Below, piece after piece: positions 36,504-45,188 of a stretch of DNA of 64,000 nucleotides. The DNA is taken from positions 1 to 64,000 of the forward strand of contig NZ_WMEF01000014.1 of assembly GCF_009724685.1 (NCBI RefSeq). Direction: 5' to 3'. The position numbers and the translations under genes are program-made. Numbering within the stretch: position 1 is the first letter of the stretch; the number at the start of each line of letters is the position of its first letter. Source of the DNA: Lysinibacillus cavernae (GTDB lineage Bacteria; Bacillota; Bacilli; Bacillales_A; Planococcaceae). Under the pieces are notes generated by a model. That model was not told the origin of the DNA. It saw nothing but the letters and a program-made list of their open reading frames with translations, and did no database searches.

Positions 36504-37520
36504 TTACACATATGCTCTCAATAGTAACCCTACGAATAGCGTAATGATTAAAAAAACTGTAATATGGGTCCATTTATACATCTCTAATAAGCCTATAAAT
36601 TCTCGTGTAAAGGCATTTGGAACATAGTAAAAAGCTGTCTTTGAACCAATTCCTTCTGCATCTAGCTTTGCCTTTTTAGCATAGATACTTGCGCGAAACA
36701 CGTGAAAATTATTCGTAACAAATATGGACCGATATTGTTCTACTTGAGCATGTTGGTCCATTATTTTTTTCGAAAAGGCCATATTTTGTTCCGTATTGGT
36801 CGATTGATCCTCCATCAGAATCTTGTCAGTGGGAATATGGTGTATATCTAGTAAGTATTGTTTCATGGCAAATGCTTCTGATACCATTTCATCATTCCCT
36901 TGACCACCTGAGACAATGATAAAAGGTCTCTCTCCATACTTTCTATATTGCTTGACTGCTTCATCTAATCGACTTGCTAAAAGTGGAGGTACTTTATCAC
37001 CAATTAACCCTGAGCCCAGTGCAATGATATAATTTGGTTCATAACGTATAGGTGTAAAATGATACAATGTGGCATAAGCAAGGACACTTGTGTATAAAAA
37101 CATTGTATAGCCAAAAATCAAAAATGCATAGAAGAAAAGAATATGCCAAAATACATTTTCAATTTGAATAAAAATGATGAATACATACCCTATCATCATA
37201 ATCACAAAACTTAGACCCAAGATGGCTAACATTAAATTACGTACTTTACGCCCTTCCTTCTCAAGCAATACTTTACTATTGAAAAACATGGCTATTGATA
37301 AAATAAACATGATGCTTGGAAAGCTTCCTAATATAATAAATATCCCCATTTCTGAAATAATTCCCTGATCATCTGGTAGCAATAAAGGATAATGAATAAT
37401 GAGCGCTCTGACAATGTATACACCTATCAGACCAAGAGCTACCGCGTTGAGAAAGCGCCTTTTTTCTGTCAGGAACAATATCAAAAATATTGAGATGAAA
37501 ATTGTTAAAGTTAGTAGCAT
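36504..37520 (-). CDS. YdcF/SanA-family membrane protein
   Basis: The 338-aa protein has four or five N-terminal helices (about 1-160), an extracytoplasmic DUF218/YdcF domain (about 165-310: YIIALGSGLIGDKVPPLLASR, IIVSGGQGNDE, ILMEDQSTNTEQN, VTNNFHVFRA) and a C-terminal helix. Homologues such as SanA/ElyC affect envelope integrity; the biochemical activity of the group is not settled. A single gene between SEL1 and the divergent 37705 gene. Confidence 0.85.
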   Translation of the reverse strand: MLLTLTIFISIFLILFLTEKRRFLNAVALGLIGVYIVRALIIHYPLLLPDDQGIISEMGIFIILGSFPSIMFILSIAMFFNSKVLLEKEGRKVRNLMLAILGLSFVIMMIGYVFIIFIQIENVFWHILFFYAFLIFGYTMFLYTSVLAYATLYHFTPIRYEPNYIIALGSGLIGDKVPPLLASRLDEAVKQYRKYGERPFIIVSGGQGNDEMVSEAFAMKQYLLDIHHIPTDKILMEDQSTNTEQNMAFSKKIMDQHAQVEQYRSIFVTNNFHVFRASIYAKKAKLDAEGIGSKTAFYYVPNAFTREFIGLLEMYKWTHITVFLIITLFVGLLLRAYV

Positions 37521-37704
37521 TGTTTCACTCCTTTCTATTGCATAGCTTTTACAATTACTTCTTTTGTCACTACTTGTTCAAATTTTTAGATATAGCTCAA
37601 TTATTGAAAGCGTTTATTTTATTTTTCACTATAGTTCATGTAATATTACTATATAAGTAATAGTTTATGACCAAATTCAAAATACTATTGGAGGAATGTA
37701 AGTA

Positions 37705-38163
37705 ATGAAAAAAATTCTTGCCGCTCTTTTTGCAGCGACACTGATATTTTCGACTGTTGGTGCAACATTATTCATTTCGGATACACCAACGGCAGAAGCT
37801 AAATCTTATAAATCGGGTAAAAAAGGCTTCTCTAACAACAATAATAGCTCAAATATCCAAAATTCTAAGGATACTTCTAAAGATCAAAACAATGCAACAA
37901 CAAATAAAAATAATTCTACAAATAAAGCAGATACTACTAAAAAAGGTGGCTTTTTCTCAGGTGGCCTGATGAAAGGTTTAATGCTTGGAGGTCTTGCTGG
38001 TTTATTATTCGGTAGTCTTTTTAGTGGCATGGGGATACTTGGTAATATTTTAGGTTTATTAATTAACGTAGCTGCAATTGTCGTTATTGTGATGCTTGTC
38101 GTAAAAATTATGAATATGTTTAAAGATAAAAAGCGCAAAGAGGAAGCACAATGGCACAAATAA
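37705..38163 (+). CDS. Secreted or membrane-tethered protein, 152 aa
   Basis: Signal peptide with a probable cleavage after TAEA (about residue 31), then an Asn/Ser/Lys/Thr-rich low-complexity linker (about 32-85), a Gly-rich hydrophobic segment (GGLMKGLMLGGLAGLLFGSLF, read in parts) and a C-terminal membrane helix with a basic end. It resembles Bacillota proteins annotated as Tim44-like preprotein translocase subunits, but that name is not supported by a functional domain here. It overlaps the YxcD gene by 13 nt, so the two are translationally coupled. Confidence 0.7.
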   Translation: MKKILAALFAATLIFSTVGATLFISDTPTAEAKSYKSGKKGFSNNNNSSNIQNSKDTSKDQNNATTNKNNSTNKADTTKKGGFFSGGLMKGLMLGGLAGLLFGSLFSGMGILGNILGLLINVAAIVVIVMLVVKIMNMFKDKKRKEEAQWHK

Positions 38164-38438
38164 TCATCGAACAAGACATTATTAATGCTATTTGTTTATC
38201 TCAAGCTTATTATAAAAACATTCGTCCAGAGGATGTTCTTGTTGAATTGACATACGATGATGATGCAGGCTTTGGCGCAGAGGTTGAAGTAAACGGTCAA
38301 ATCGAGATGCTCAATACAGCAGCAATGATTGGTGCCTTACGTGTTTGGATTAAGGATGTTTTACATGGTGATCCATTCTCAACAGGAATTGAACTTGTTT
38401 TAGACGATGAAGAAGGCATAATTGCAAAACTATCATAA
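38151..38438 (+). CDS. yxcD: YxcD-family (DUF2653) protein
   Basis: The 95-aa soluble acidic protein is similar to B. subtilis YxcD: IIIEQDIINAICLSQAYYKN, DDDAGFGAEVEVNG and a C-terminal GIELVLDDEEGII. Family function unknown. It starts inside the end of the secreted-protein gene, in another frame, and a strong terminator follows, so the pair forms a two-gene operon. Confidence 0.82.
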   Translation: MAQIIIEQDIINAICLSQAYYKNIRPEDVLVELTYDDDAGFGAEVEVNGQIEMLNTAAMIGALRVWIKDVLHGDPFSTGIELVLDDEEGIIAKLS

Positions 38439-38488
38439 AAAATAGCAGTACGATGAACCATTCATAAGGTTCATCGCACTGCTATTTT
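38439..38488. terminator. Shared convergent terminator
   Basis: 21-bp near-perfect stem AAAATAGCAGTACGATGAACC and complement, with T/A flanks on both sides; serves yxcD and the converging channel gene. Confidence 0.9.
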
Positions 38489-38861
38489 ACTTTTTCAAAC
38501 GTTTTTTAACCTCTTCTTTTTCTTCCTCATTAAGAGAAAAATCTACGATAGAATGACCCAGCATTAATAACATGATAAACATTACGCCTGTCCCAACAAT
38601 TAAATAAATCATTGTAAAAACCTTGGAATAAGCAGTTGTTGGATATAACCCTGTTTCTACGCCTGTTGGAATCAAACTCACTACCGCAAAATACATGGCA
38701 TCTAACCAATACCATCCTTCTGTCCCTTTGTAAAACAACGTTCCTGATAGAATGATTAAAAATAGTGTTGTAAATAATGATAAAAACTGTGGACGTTTAA
38801 ATGACTTCCACAAACCTTGTACTAATCTTTTAGAAGATAATATAAATGACAGCATCCCCAT
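38487..38861 (-). CDS. Two-helix K+-channel-like protein with altered filter
   Basis: The 124-aa protein has the layout of small Ion_trans_2 channels: a first helix (about 27-48), pore helix EGWYWLDAMYFAVVSL, filter, then a second helix (about 82-106) and a charged cytosolic end. The selectivity-filter position reads IPTGVETGLYP where K+ channels have TTVGYGDxxP, so the GYG triplet is absent. It could be a non-selective or regulatory channel, or degenerate. The reading frame is intact. Confidence 0.75.
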   Translation of the reverse strand: MGMLSFILSSKRLVQGLWKSFKRPQFLSLFTTLFLIILSGTLFYKGTEGWYWLDAMYFAVVSLIPTGVETGLYPTTAYSKVFTMIYLIVGTGVMFIMLLMLGHSIVDFSLNEEEKEEVKKRLKK

Positions 38862-38966
38862 TCTCCTTTTTTCATTACCCTATATGTACGTTCTACAACA
38901 TAGTTAGTATTTAACGAAAACATCAAAAGGTAGAGGTGATGCTACCTAACCTCTACCTTGTTAATA

Positions 38967-40589
38967 TTATTTAGTTAATAAATCACTAAAGTTTGTAAAT
39001 ATTTTAGCTGCTTGACCTCGTTTTGTGATAGCTTCTGGTGAGAATGACCCTTCATCCCCTGTCACAATTCCTAACTCATATAACATTGTAACTGCACGTT
39101 TTGTTTCAACATTATAAGAAGCTACATCTGAAAATGGCAATTCTCCTTTTGCTATATATGGTTGATTAAACTGCTGTTCATAGGCACGATTAATCATTAA
39201 GGCTAATTGAGCACGCGTCACTGGCAATCCAGGGTTAAATTTCCCATCCGTTCCCTTAATAAGACCATGCACATACGCAGCTGCAATTTCTGATTGCGTT
39301 TTTGCATCATAGTTGGAGATGTCAGTAAATGGCGCTTTCTCCGCTGTGGATAAACCTAAACTTCTTACAAGAATAGCAGCAGCTTGCGCACGTGTCACAC
39401 TACCCTCAGGTCTAAATGTGTTATCTGTATAACCATTCATAATACCCGCCTCTGCTGCTTTTTGAATATACTCTTTCGCCCAGTGATTCTCTGTATCTGT
39501 AAAGTTTAATGTTCCTCTCGTAGTGAATGTAATCGCAGGTTTTTGAACACTTTCATTGCCAGCTGCATCTATTGCTTTGATTGTTACATTATAGACTGTG
39601 TTTTCTCTTAAATCTTCAAGCATAATCTCGGTAGTATCTGCGTTCAATGTTGACGATAATTTTCCATTCACATAGACATTGTAATTCGCCACACCTACAT
39701 TATCCATCGCTTCTTGCCATCGTATCTTTACAGTTGCGCTATCTTTCATATCTACTTGAATAGCCTTCGTTACATCCCATAAAGAGCTTGTTTTAATAAT
39801 TGGTAAAAATGCTTCGTTTGCTACAGCTAAATAACCCGCTTCACTTAAATGAATGTTTTCAGGATTTGGTAAATAGTTTGGAACATCTTTTGCAACTACA
39901 TCATAAGTTGGTACAAAAATTGCGCCTGTTTTTTCAGCAGTTGTTTTAATTGTTGAATTCATTGTAGCCAGTAACAATTTAAATTGCTTTTGTAAGTTCT
40001 CGCTATAGTAGGGGAAAGAATTGTAATAGCCCATCACATAAACTTCTGCTTGCTGATTGATCTTTTTGATTTCAGTTAAAATTGTAGCAATATTTGTGAC
40101 AGCATCTTTTGTAGCTTTTAAGATAGCAACTGTATCAATGCCAGTTGTTTGCGACTCTTTTAATATTGGCAATAAATCATTCGCCCCAACGGTTAATGTA
40201 ATAATCTCTGCATCTTTAATAGAAGCTCGTAGCTTTGCTTGTTCCTTTGTATAACCAAAACCTGTCACTGTTTTTTCCACATCATTCTGGAGATCTGCCA
40301 AAACATTTTTTGTTGTGTATCCTGACATGGCAAAACCTTTATTATATGAAGTAATGAAGCCATCTTGCTGTAAAGCCTGTGCAATAAAATCGGTGTAGCC
40401 TAATCCAATTACACCTACTTCATTCATGCCATGCGCTAATGAATCACCCAATGCCACATAATCTTTCTGAACAAGCCAACTTGGTGCTATGTAGTCACTT
40501 TGTTCCTCGGCATTAGCTGCTACAGGTACGGCTAATTGCAAAGCTAGTATACTGGCAGCTAAAAAACGAAATTTCTTTGAAAATCGCAT
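38967..40589 (-). CDS. Surface-anchored SGNH/GDSL esterase with SLH domains
   Basis: Signal peptide (cleavage after about residue 27), a GDSL hydrolase domain (about 40-265; nucleophile Ser50 in ALGDSLAHG, Asn in VGANDLL, His in ENIHLSEAGY, where the usual DxxH Asp is Glu), one fibronectin type III domain (about 270-358) and three SLH domains (about 365-540). SLH domains bind pyruvylated secondary cell-wall polymer, so the enzyme sits on the cell surface. Substrate is unknown: lipid or acylated polysaccharide. Confidence 0.88.
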   Translation of the reverse strand: MRFSKKFRFLAASILALQLAVPVAANAEEQSDYIAPSWLVQKDYVALGDSLAHGMNEVGVIGLGYTDFIAQALQQDGFITSYNKGFAMSGYTTKNVLADLQNDVEKTVTGFGYTKEQAKLRASIKDAEIITLTVGANDLLPILKESQTTGIDTVAILKATKDAVTNIATILTEIKKINQQAEVYVMGYYNSFPYYSENLQKQFKLLLATMNSTIKTTAEKTGAIFVPTYDVVAKDVPNYLPNPENIHLSEAGYLAVANEAFLPIIKTSSLWDVTKAIQVDMKDSATVKIRWQEAMDNVGVANYNVYVNGKLSSTLNADTTEIMLEDLRENTVYNVTIKAIDAAGNESVQKPAITFTTRGTLNFTDTENHWAKEYIQKAAEAGIMNGYTDNTFRPEGSVTRAQAAAILVRSLGLSTAEKAPFTDISNYDAKTQSEIAAAYVHGLIKGTDGKFNPGLPVTRAQLALMINRAYEQQFNQPYIAKGELPFSDVASYNVETKRAVTMLYELGIVTGDEGSFSPEAITKRGQAAKIFTNFSDLLTK

Positions 40590-40694
40590 TTACTCTCTCC
40601 TCTGTAAAATAGTAATTGTTTTCACTATTTTACTAGAGGTGAGTTAAAAATAGGTTAAATTACCACAATTTTTTTGATTTTTTTCATCTTTTAT

Positions 40695-41861
40695 CTATTC
40701 AATCTGTATCTTTCCATAAATTCCACCACCACCTATTTCTATAGCCAGTTGACCTGTTCTAGCTAATTCAATTAATTTAGCAATTTTATATGGCACAACT
40801 TGTTCAAGCTGTTCTATCGTTACTCGATGCAAAATATTCATTTCTGTATCAAATGCTTCTATTAAACGTTCCATCGTTTTAGGTCCAATACCAGGAATAA
40901 AATCAAGAGGTATCTGATGAATGTAAGGTGGTCTATTTCGTTCATTCTGAAAATCTTCTGATAGCTCCTGAATACGTGTAGCTACCCCCTTTATGATTTG
41001 TGTACTTTTACAGTTAGTACAAAGCGTAGCTTCGTCCCCTAGTTGTTCACCACATTTAGCACATACGGTTCGATGATATTTGCCAAGCAAAGGATTTAAG
41101 CCATAATTGGCTGTTACCATTCGACCTTGTTGTTCATGAAGGGCCATTTTTAATTCTGCAAAATTTGCCTCTGCTAATTGTAACCTTTGATACTCACGTG
41201 CCAATTTCCCAAGAGAATGTGCATCAGAATTGCTAACGAATGTGTATGCTTGCAACTCTTTAATATGACTCACCATGTTTGTATCAGAGCTTAAGCCTAA
41301 TTCAATTGCATCGATAAGCTGTGGATCAAAAACTTCTGCTAAACTGCTACGCACCCCTTTGCCAAACAAACTTTTAAAGGGCGTAAATACATGTGCAGGA
41401 ATAAAAATACCCTTCAATTCATGCACCTTTTGCTGCAATGTTCGGCCGTCACAATAGATACGCTGTGAACTTAAGTGGATATTTTTCATATGCTGAGACA
41501 TCCAATTTGAGAACTGCTTCATGAGCATGAGTGTAGGAAAGTACACAAGCACATGAATAGGTCCATGACAACATTGATCATAAATTTCTATTTCTGTTCC
41601 TAAAATCAGTGTTGTTTCTTGATAACGTAACCCTCCCTTTGATAGCTCCTTTAATTCACCTTGGTCAATCATCTTTACCATCTCATCTATAACCTCTGGT
41701 GAATGACAATCAATGATTCCAATAATATCTAATCCTTTTCTTGCACTAGCAGTCTCTAATATTCGTGCTAATGTTAACGTTTTACTGCCAGTAATCTTAA
41801 CAGCACGTCCATTGGATGTACGTCCATTATGAATATGTAAATCTGCATAGAATTCTTTCAA
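40695..41861 (-). CDS. Endonuclease Q-like PHP-domain nuclease
   Basis: The 388-aa protein has an N-terminal PHP metal-dependent hydrolase domain (ADLHIHNG, IIDCHSPE, TEIEIYDQ, SNSDAHSLGKLAREYQ), a zinc finger CAKCG...CTNCK (about 275-293) and a C-terminal helix-hairpin-helix FIPGIGPKTMERLIE. This is the domain order of EndoQ, which nicks DNA 5' to deaminated bases and occurs in archaea and some Bacillus (family knowledge). It would complement base-excision repair. No operon partner. Confidence 0.82.
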   Translation of the reverse strand: MKEFYADLHIHNGRTSNGRAVKITGSKTLTLARILETASARKGLDIIGIIDCHSPEVIDEMVKMIDQGELKELSKGGLRYQETTLILGTEIEIYDQCCHGPIHVLVYFPTLMLMKQFSNWMSQHMKNIHLSSQRIYCDGRTLQQKVHELKGIFIPAHVFTPFKSLFGKGVRSSLAEVFDPQLIDAIELGLSSDTNMVSHIKELQAYTFVSNSDAHSLGKLAREYQRLQLAEANFAELKMALHEQQGRMVTANYGLNPLLGKYHRTVCAKCGEQLGDEATLCTNCKSTQIIKGVATRIQELSEDFQNERNRPPYIHQIPLDFIPGIGPKTMERLIEAFDTEMNILHRVTIEQLEQVVPYKIAKLIELARTGQLAIEIGGGGIYGKIQIE

Positions 41862-41933
41862 TTAAATCACTCCACTTTGATATATCTTTAAGATGAAAAT
41901 ACCTTACATCTCTGCAAGGCATTTCTCACTTCA

Positions 41934-42104
41934 TTATGATGGATGATTGCTGCTAGTGCTATTATTCGTCTCATAAGCACCAGAACCATGTGATGGCATT
42001 GTTGAAGAATCATAGGCAACTAATGTCACACCCATCTTTTTCTCAAGCTCATTAATTTTTGCAAGTTGTTGTGAATCTAATTGAGCAAATTTAATATCTT
42101 CCAT
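41934..42104 (-). CDS. Small hypothetical protein, 56 aa
   Basis: A GAAAGG ribosome site stands 10 nt before ATG 42104 (MEDIKFAQLDSQQLAK); ATG 42110 is also possible. The protein has a helical N-terminal half with a KINELEKKMGVTLVAYD stretch and a Ser/Asn-rich tail ending SSNHPS. No family recognised. An A/T-flanked imperfect hairpin at 41898-41924 may terminate it. Confidence 0.55.
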   Translation of the reverse strand: MEDIKFAQLDSQQLAKINELEKKMGVTLVAYDSSTMPSHGSGAYETNNSTSSNHPS

Positions 42105-42339
42105 TGTCATCAATCCTTTCAACCATAAAGTTCCCCGAAATAAAGTGAACTATACAATATCAATTACGACTCGACGTAATTGTCACTAATACTTCTCTTC
42201 GCGCAGATAAACAGTGTGTTCAAATTTTTTTGAGCTGTGTCAAAGTGAACCTAAAATTGCAACATCCTGTGACAACGATAAAATGGCCTGCGTCGTGCAG
42301 ACCTCACTTCAAAATCTGTGACATGCGCTGGATCAACAT

Positions 42340-42366
42340 AAAAATGACTGATAGTCAGTCATTTTT
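42340..42366. promoter_or_regulatory. TetR-family operator, copy 1
   Basis: Palindrome ATGACTGA-TAG-TCAGTCAT with A5/T5 flanks, upstream of the TetR gene. The same half-sites recur at 43029-43053. Confidence 0.82.
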
Positions 42367-42429
42367 CGTTGACATATTTTTTCTTATCCTATAACATATT
42401 AAACAAGTAAGGCAAAAGTGAGGGATTGC

Positions 42430-43008
42430 ATGTCAAAGGAAGAAAAAATTATTCAAGCTGCAATTGAAGTTTTTCGCGAAAAAGGGATTGAAAAGACAAA
42501 AGTTTCAGATATCGTCAAAGCTGCTGGGATTGCTCAAGGAACATTTTATCTCTATTTCCCATCACGCCTTTCTGTTATGCCTGCTATTGCAAAGAATATG
42601 GTAGAAAGAATTATTGCTACCCTAGATGAAGGTGTTTCTAGACATAAGCCATTTGAACAGCAACTTGAAGAGGTTGTTGAGATGATTTTCATCATCACAA
42701 AGGAATATGGCGATATCGTTGCACTCATTTATGCAGGTATTGCTCAAACAGAGCATTTAAAAGAATGGGAAAGTATCTATGCACCTTATTATACTTGGAT
42801 GAGTAATTTTTTATTATCTGCACAACAACAAGGAATGATTCGTGATTCTATCGATCCTTCACGTTCATCTAAGCTTATTATTGGTCTAATTGAATCTGCT
42901 GCAGAGCAAATTTATTTGTTTGATGATAGCAAAGACGAAACGATGAAACTGCTTAAGCTTGAGCTTCATGACTTTTTATATCATGCACTGGGCCTACGTC
43001 ACGAATAA
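42430..43008 (+). CDS. TetR/AcrR-family repressor
   Basis: The 192-aa regulator opens with a classical TetR HTH (MSKEEKIIQAAIEVFREKG, then IVKAAGIAQGTFYLYF) and has a ligand-binding C-terminal domain. ATG 42430 follows GAGGG by 5 nt; upstream in-frame GTG overlaps the ribosome site. It should bind the palindromes before its own gene and before the SMR pair. The arrangement matches B. subtilis yvdT-yvdS-yvdR. Confidence 0.9.
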   Translation: MSKEEKIIQAAIEVFREKGIEKTKVSDIVKAAGIAQGTFYLYFPSRLSVMPAIAKNMVERIIATLDEGVSRHKPFEQQLEEVVEMIFIITKEYGDIVALIYAGIAQTEHLKEWESIYAPYYTWMSNFLLSAQQQGMIRDSIDPSRSSKLIIGLIESAAEQIYLFDDSKDETMKLLKLELHDFLYHALGLRHE

Positions 43009-43028
43009 GTGACGTTCTCTTTTACTAC

Positions 43029-43053
43029 AAAAATGACTGAACGTCAGTCATTA
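43029..43053. promoter_or_regulatory. TetR-family operator, copy 2
   Basis: Palindrome ATGACTGA-ACG-TCAGTCAT between the TetR gene and the SMR pair; identical half-sites to copy 1. Confidence 0.82.
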
Positions 43054-43079
43054 ATACACTTCATGAAAGGAATTTATTT

Positions 43080-43433
43080 ATGCAAAAAGAATGGATGTAT
43101 GTTGGACTAACAAGTTTATTTGAATTGTTTTGGATATTTGGTTTTAATGTAGCAAACTCATGGTGGCATTGGGTTATTATCGTATTGATTATTGCTATCG
43201 ATTTCTACTTCTTATCAAAGGCTTGTGAAAACTTGCCTACTGGTACTGTCTACGCTATTTTTGCTGGAGCAGGTGCAATCGGTACTACATTAATGGATAT
43301 TTTTATTTTCGACGGAGAGTTTAATACAATTAAAGGTATTTTTATGTCTATTTTAGTTTTAGGTGTTATTGGATTAAAATTAGCGGATAACTCATCAACA
43401 GAACAGGGTGAAAAGAAAGGGGCGAATGCATAA
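43080..43433 (+). CDS. SMR efflux subunit 1
   Basis: The 117-aa protein has four membrane helices of the small multidrug resistance family. The conserved proton/substrate Glu lies in helix 1 (LFELFWIFGF, about residue 15); the helix 3 stretch NLPTGTVYAIFAGAGAIGT is typical of SMR. The adjacent second SMR gene suggests a heterodimer, as in YkkCD or YvdRS. Substrate may be a quaternary amine, guanidinium or a small metabolite; no guanidine riboswitch is present. Confidence 0.88.
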   Translation: MQKEWMYVGLTSLFELFWIFGFNVANSWWHWVIIVLIIAIDFYFLSKACENLPTGTVYAIFAGAGAIGTTLMDIFIFDGEFNTIKGIFMSILVLGVIGLKLADNSSTEQGEKKGANA

Positions 43434-43747
43434 TGGGTTGGGTATTTATTGTATTAGCAGCAATATCTGAAATTATAGGTGTTGTTGGTTTACGCTTTTA
43501 TAGTCAAAATAAAACTGTACGAAATTTATTAATATACGTCGGTGGTTTCGGACTATCTTTTGCCCTTTTATATGCATCCTTCAATTATTTACAGCTAAGC
43601 ATTGCATATGTTGTTTGGGTTGGTATTGGTACGGTAGGTGCCGTGCTTGTGAATATAATCTTCTTTGGTGAATCCAAAAATTTAACACGCATTATAAGTA
43701 TCATTGCTATTATCATTGGTGTAGCAGGATTAAAAGCAGTATCTTAA
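43433..43747 (+). CDS. SMR efflux subunit 2
   Basis: The 104-aa four-helix SMR protein carries the conserved Glu in AAISEIIGVVGLRF and the helix 3 motif LQLSIAYVVWVGIGTVGAV. Its start overlaps the stop of subunit 1 (TAATG), giving translational coupling and suggesting equal subunit amounts. A strong terminator ends the operon. Confidence 0.88.
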   Translation: MGWVFIVLAAISEIIGVVGLRFYSQNKTVRNLLIYVGGFGLSFALLYASFNYLQLSIAYVVWVGIGTVGAVLVNIIFFGESKNLTRIISIIAIIIGVAGLKAVS

Positions 43748-43762
43748 TCATTCTACGACACA

Positions 43763-43798
43763 GGACGCCCCTCTTATTTCGAGAGGCGTCCTTTTTTA
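43763..43798 (+). terminator. Terminator after the SMR operon
   Basis: Stem GGACGCC-CTCT/AGAG-GGCGTCC followed by TTTTTT. Confidence 0.9.
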
Positions 43799-45019
43799 AT
43801 CTACTGGTTGATGTAGCCAATCTTTCCCCTCTAATGTTCTTGTAACAACCATACTTGCCACTGTATCACCTGTAGCGTTTACCATTGTAGCAGGAGGGTC
43901 CACTACTACTCCTATAGCAGAAATCATCGGTAAAGCTTGCATTGGGAGACCATATAATGTGACAATTAACATTTCTCCAATGAAGCCTCCACCCGGAATA
44001 CCACTCATAACAATTCCAGATAGTAAGGACACTCCAATTGCAGCTAAAAATGTACTGACTCCTGAGAAATCCATATTAAACACACCGAAAACAAACGCTA
44101 TTTTTAAAATGGCTGACAAGCAAGAGCCATCCATATGAATAGTGGCTCCGAGTGGCAGTACCGTTTCACGAATGTCTTTTGGTACGCCAATCTGTTTGGC
44201 AGCGGTTAAGTTGACAGGTAAGGTCGCAAAACTACTTCCTGTACCAAATGCTGTTGCAGCAGGGGTTAAAATATTTCGCCAAAACCTGCTCACCCCTTCT
44301 TTTCCACCTGCTATAAAGGCATATAATGTAAAACCGATTAGAAAATATAGTATGGCCACTGGATAGTAGAGGATAATGGCTTTAGCATAATCTCCGAGCA
44401 ATGCCGCTCCAAAATCGCCAATTAATGTAGCGAAATAAGCCAATAAACCAATTGGTGCATAATACATCACCAACTTGATGACCTTCATAAATACTTCTGA
44501 GCCACTTATTAAAAAGCGGCAAAATGGCTTACCTGCATCTCCTGCTAATCCTGTTCCAAGCCCTATTAACACAGCAAATAAAATAAGTGCCAGCATATTA
44601 CCTCTAGACAGTAGATTCAAAAAATCAGGAACAGTAAAGGTGTTGACTAATTGCTCTGCAAAGCTTAGTTCCTCAGTTGCTTCAGGAGATACTACATCAA
44701 TCGAAACCCCAGCTCCGGGGGGATATATAGTAACAGCAATTAGCATAATAATCGAAGCAATTATGCCTGTAGCTATAAAGACAACCATCATTGAGCCCAT
44801 AATTTTACCTAAGCGTTTGAAGCTTTCCATACTTGCAACAGACGAGGCAATGGAGAAAAACACCAATGGAACAACAATCATAAATAATAAATTAATGAAA
44901 ATATCTCCAAAAGGCTTTAGCACTGTGGCACTTTCACCGAAAAGCAAGCCAATTATAACACCGAGAAGAATCGCAATTAATAAAATCATTGAAAACCGAT
45001 AAGCTCTCAGTTTTCCCAT
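43796..45019 (-). CDS. Dicarboxylate/amino acid:cation symporter (DAACS)
   Basis: The 407-aa membrane protein is of the GltP/DctA family (sodium- or proton-coupled glutamate, aspartate or C4-dicarboxylate uptake). The re-entrant loop serine-rich motif TGSSFATLPVN, the HP2 region GIPGGGFIGEM and the substrate-binding VVDPPATMVNATGD (about 365-378) are visible. ATG 45019 follows AAAGGATG. Substrate among glutamate, aspartate, serine or cystine cannot be settled by eye. Confidence 0.88.
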   Translation of the reverse strand: MGKLRAYRFSMILLIAILLGVIIGLLFGESATVLKPFGDIFINLLFMIVVPLVFFSIASSVASMESFKRLGKIMGSMMVVFIATGIIASIIMLIAVTIYPPGAGVSIDVVSPEATEELSFAEQLVNTFTVPDFLNLLSRGNMLALILFAVLIGLGTGLAGDAGKPFCRFLISGSEVFMKVIKLVMYYAPIGLLAYFATLIGDFGAALLGDYAKAIILYYPVAILYFLIGFTLYAFIAGGKEGVSRFWRNILTPAATAFGTGSSFATLPVNLTAAKQIGVPKDIRETVLPLGATIHMDGSCLSAILKIAFVFGVFNMDFSGVSTFLAAIGVSLLSGIVMSGIPGGGFIGEMLIVTLYGLPMQALPMISAIGVVVDPPATMVNATGDTVASMVVTRTLEGKDWLHQPVD

Positions 45020-45188
45020 CTTCACATCCTTTCATTGATCAACTATACCTCAGCGAGATTCCGTCCATGCTTTTCCAAGCACGCATAAAATGATCCTCAT
45101 TAGAGTACGTGACATCTGCCGGAGACTATAAAATAAAGTAAAACAAGCGTTCATCTCCCCTCTATAGAGAAAGGAGTCTTCAGCTGAA

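Noticed and set aside
42418..42429. GTG start four codons before the TetR ATG
   Set aside because: It coincides with the ribosome site GAGGG; ATG 42430 is better placed.
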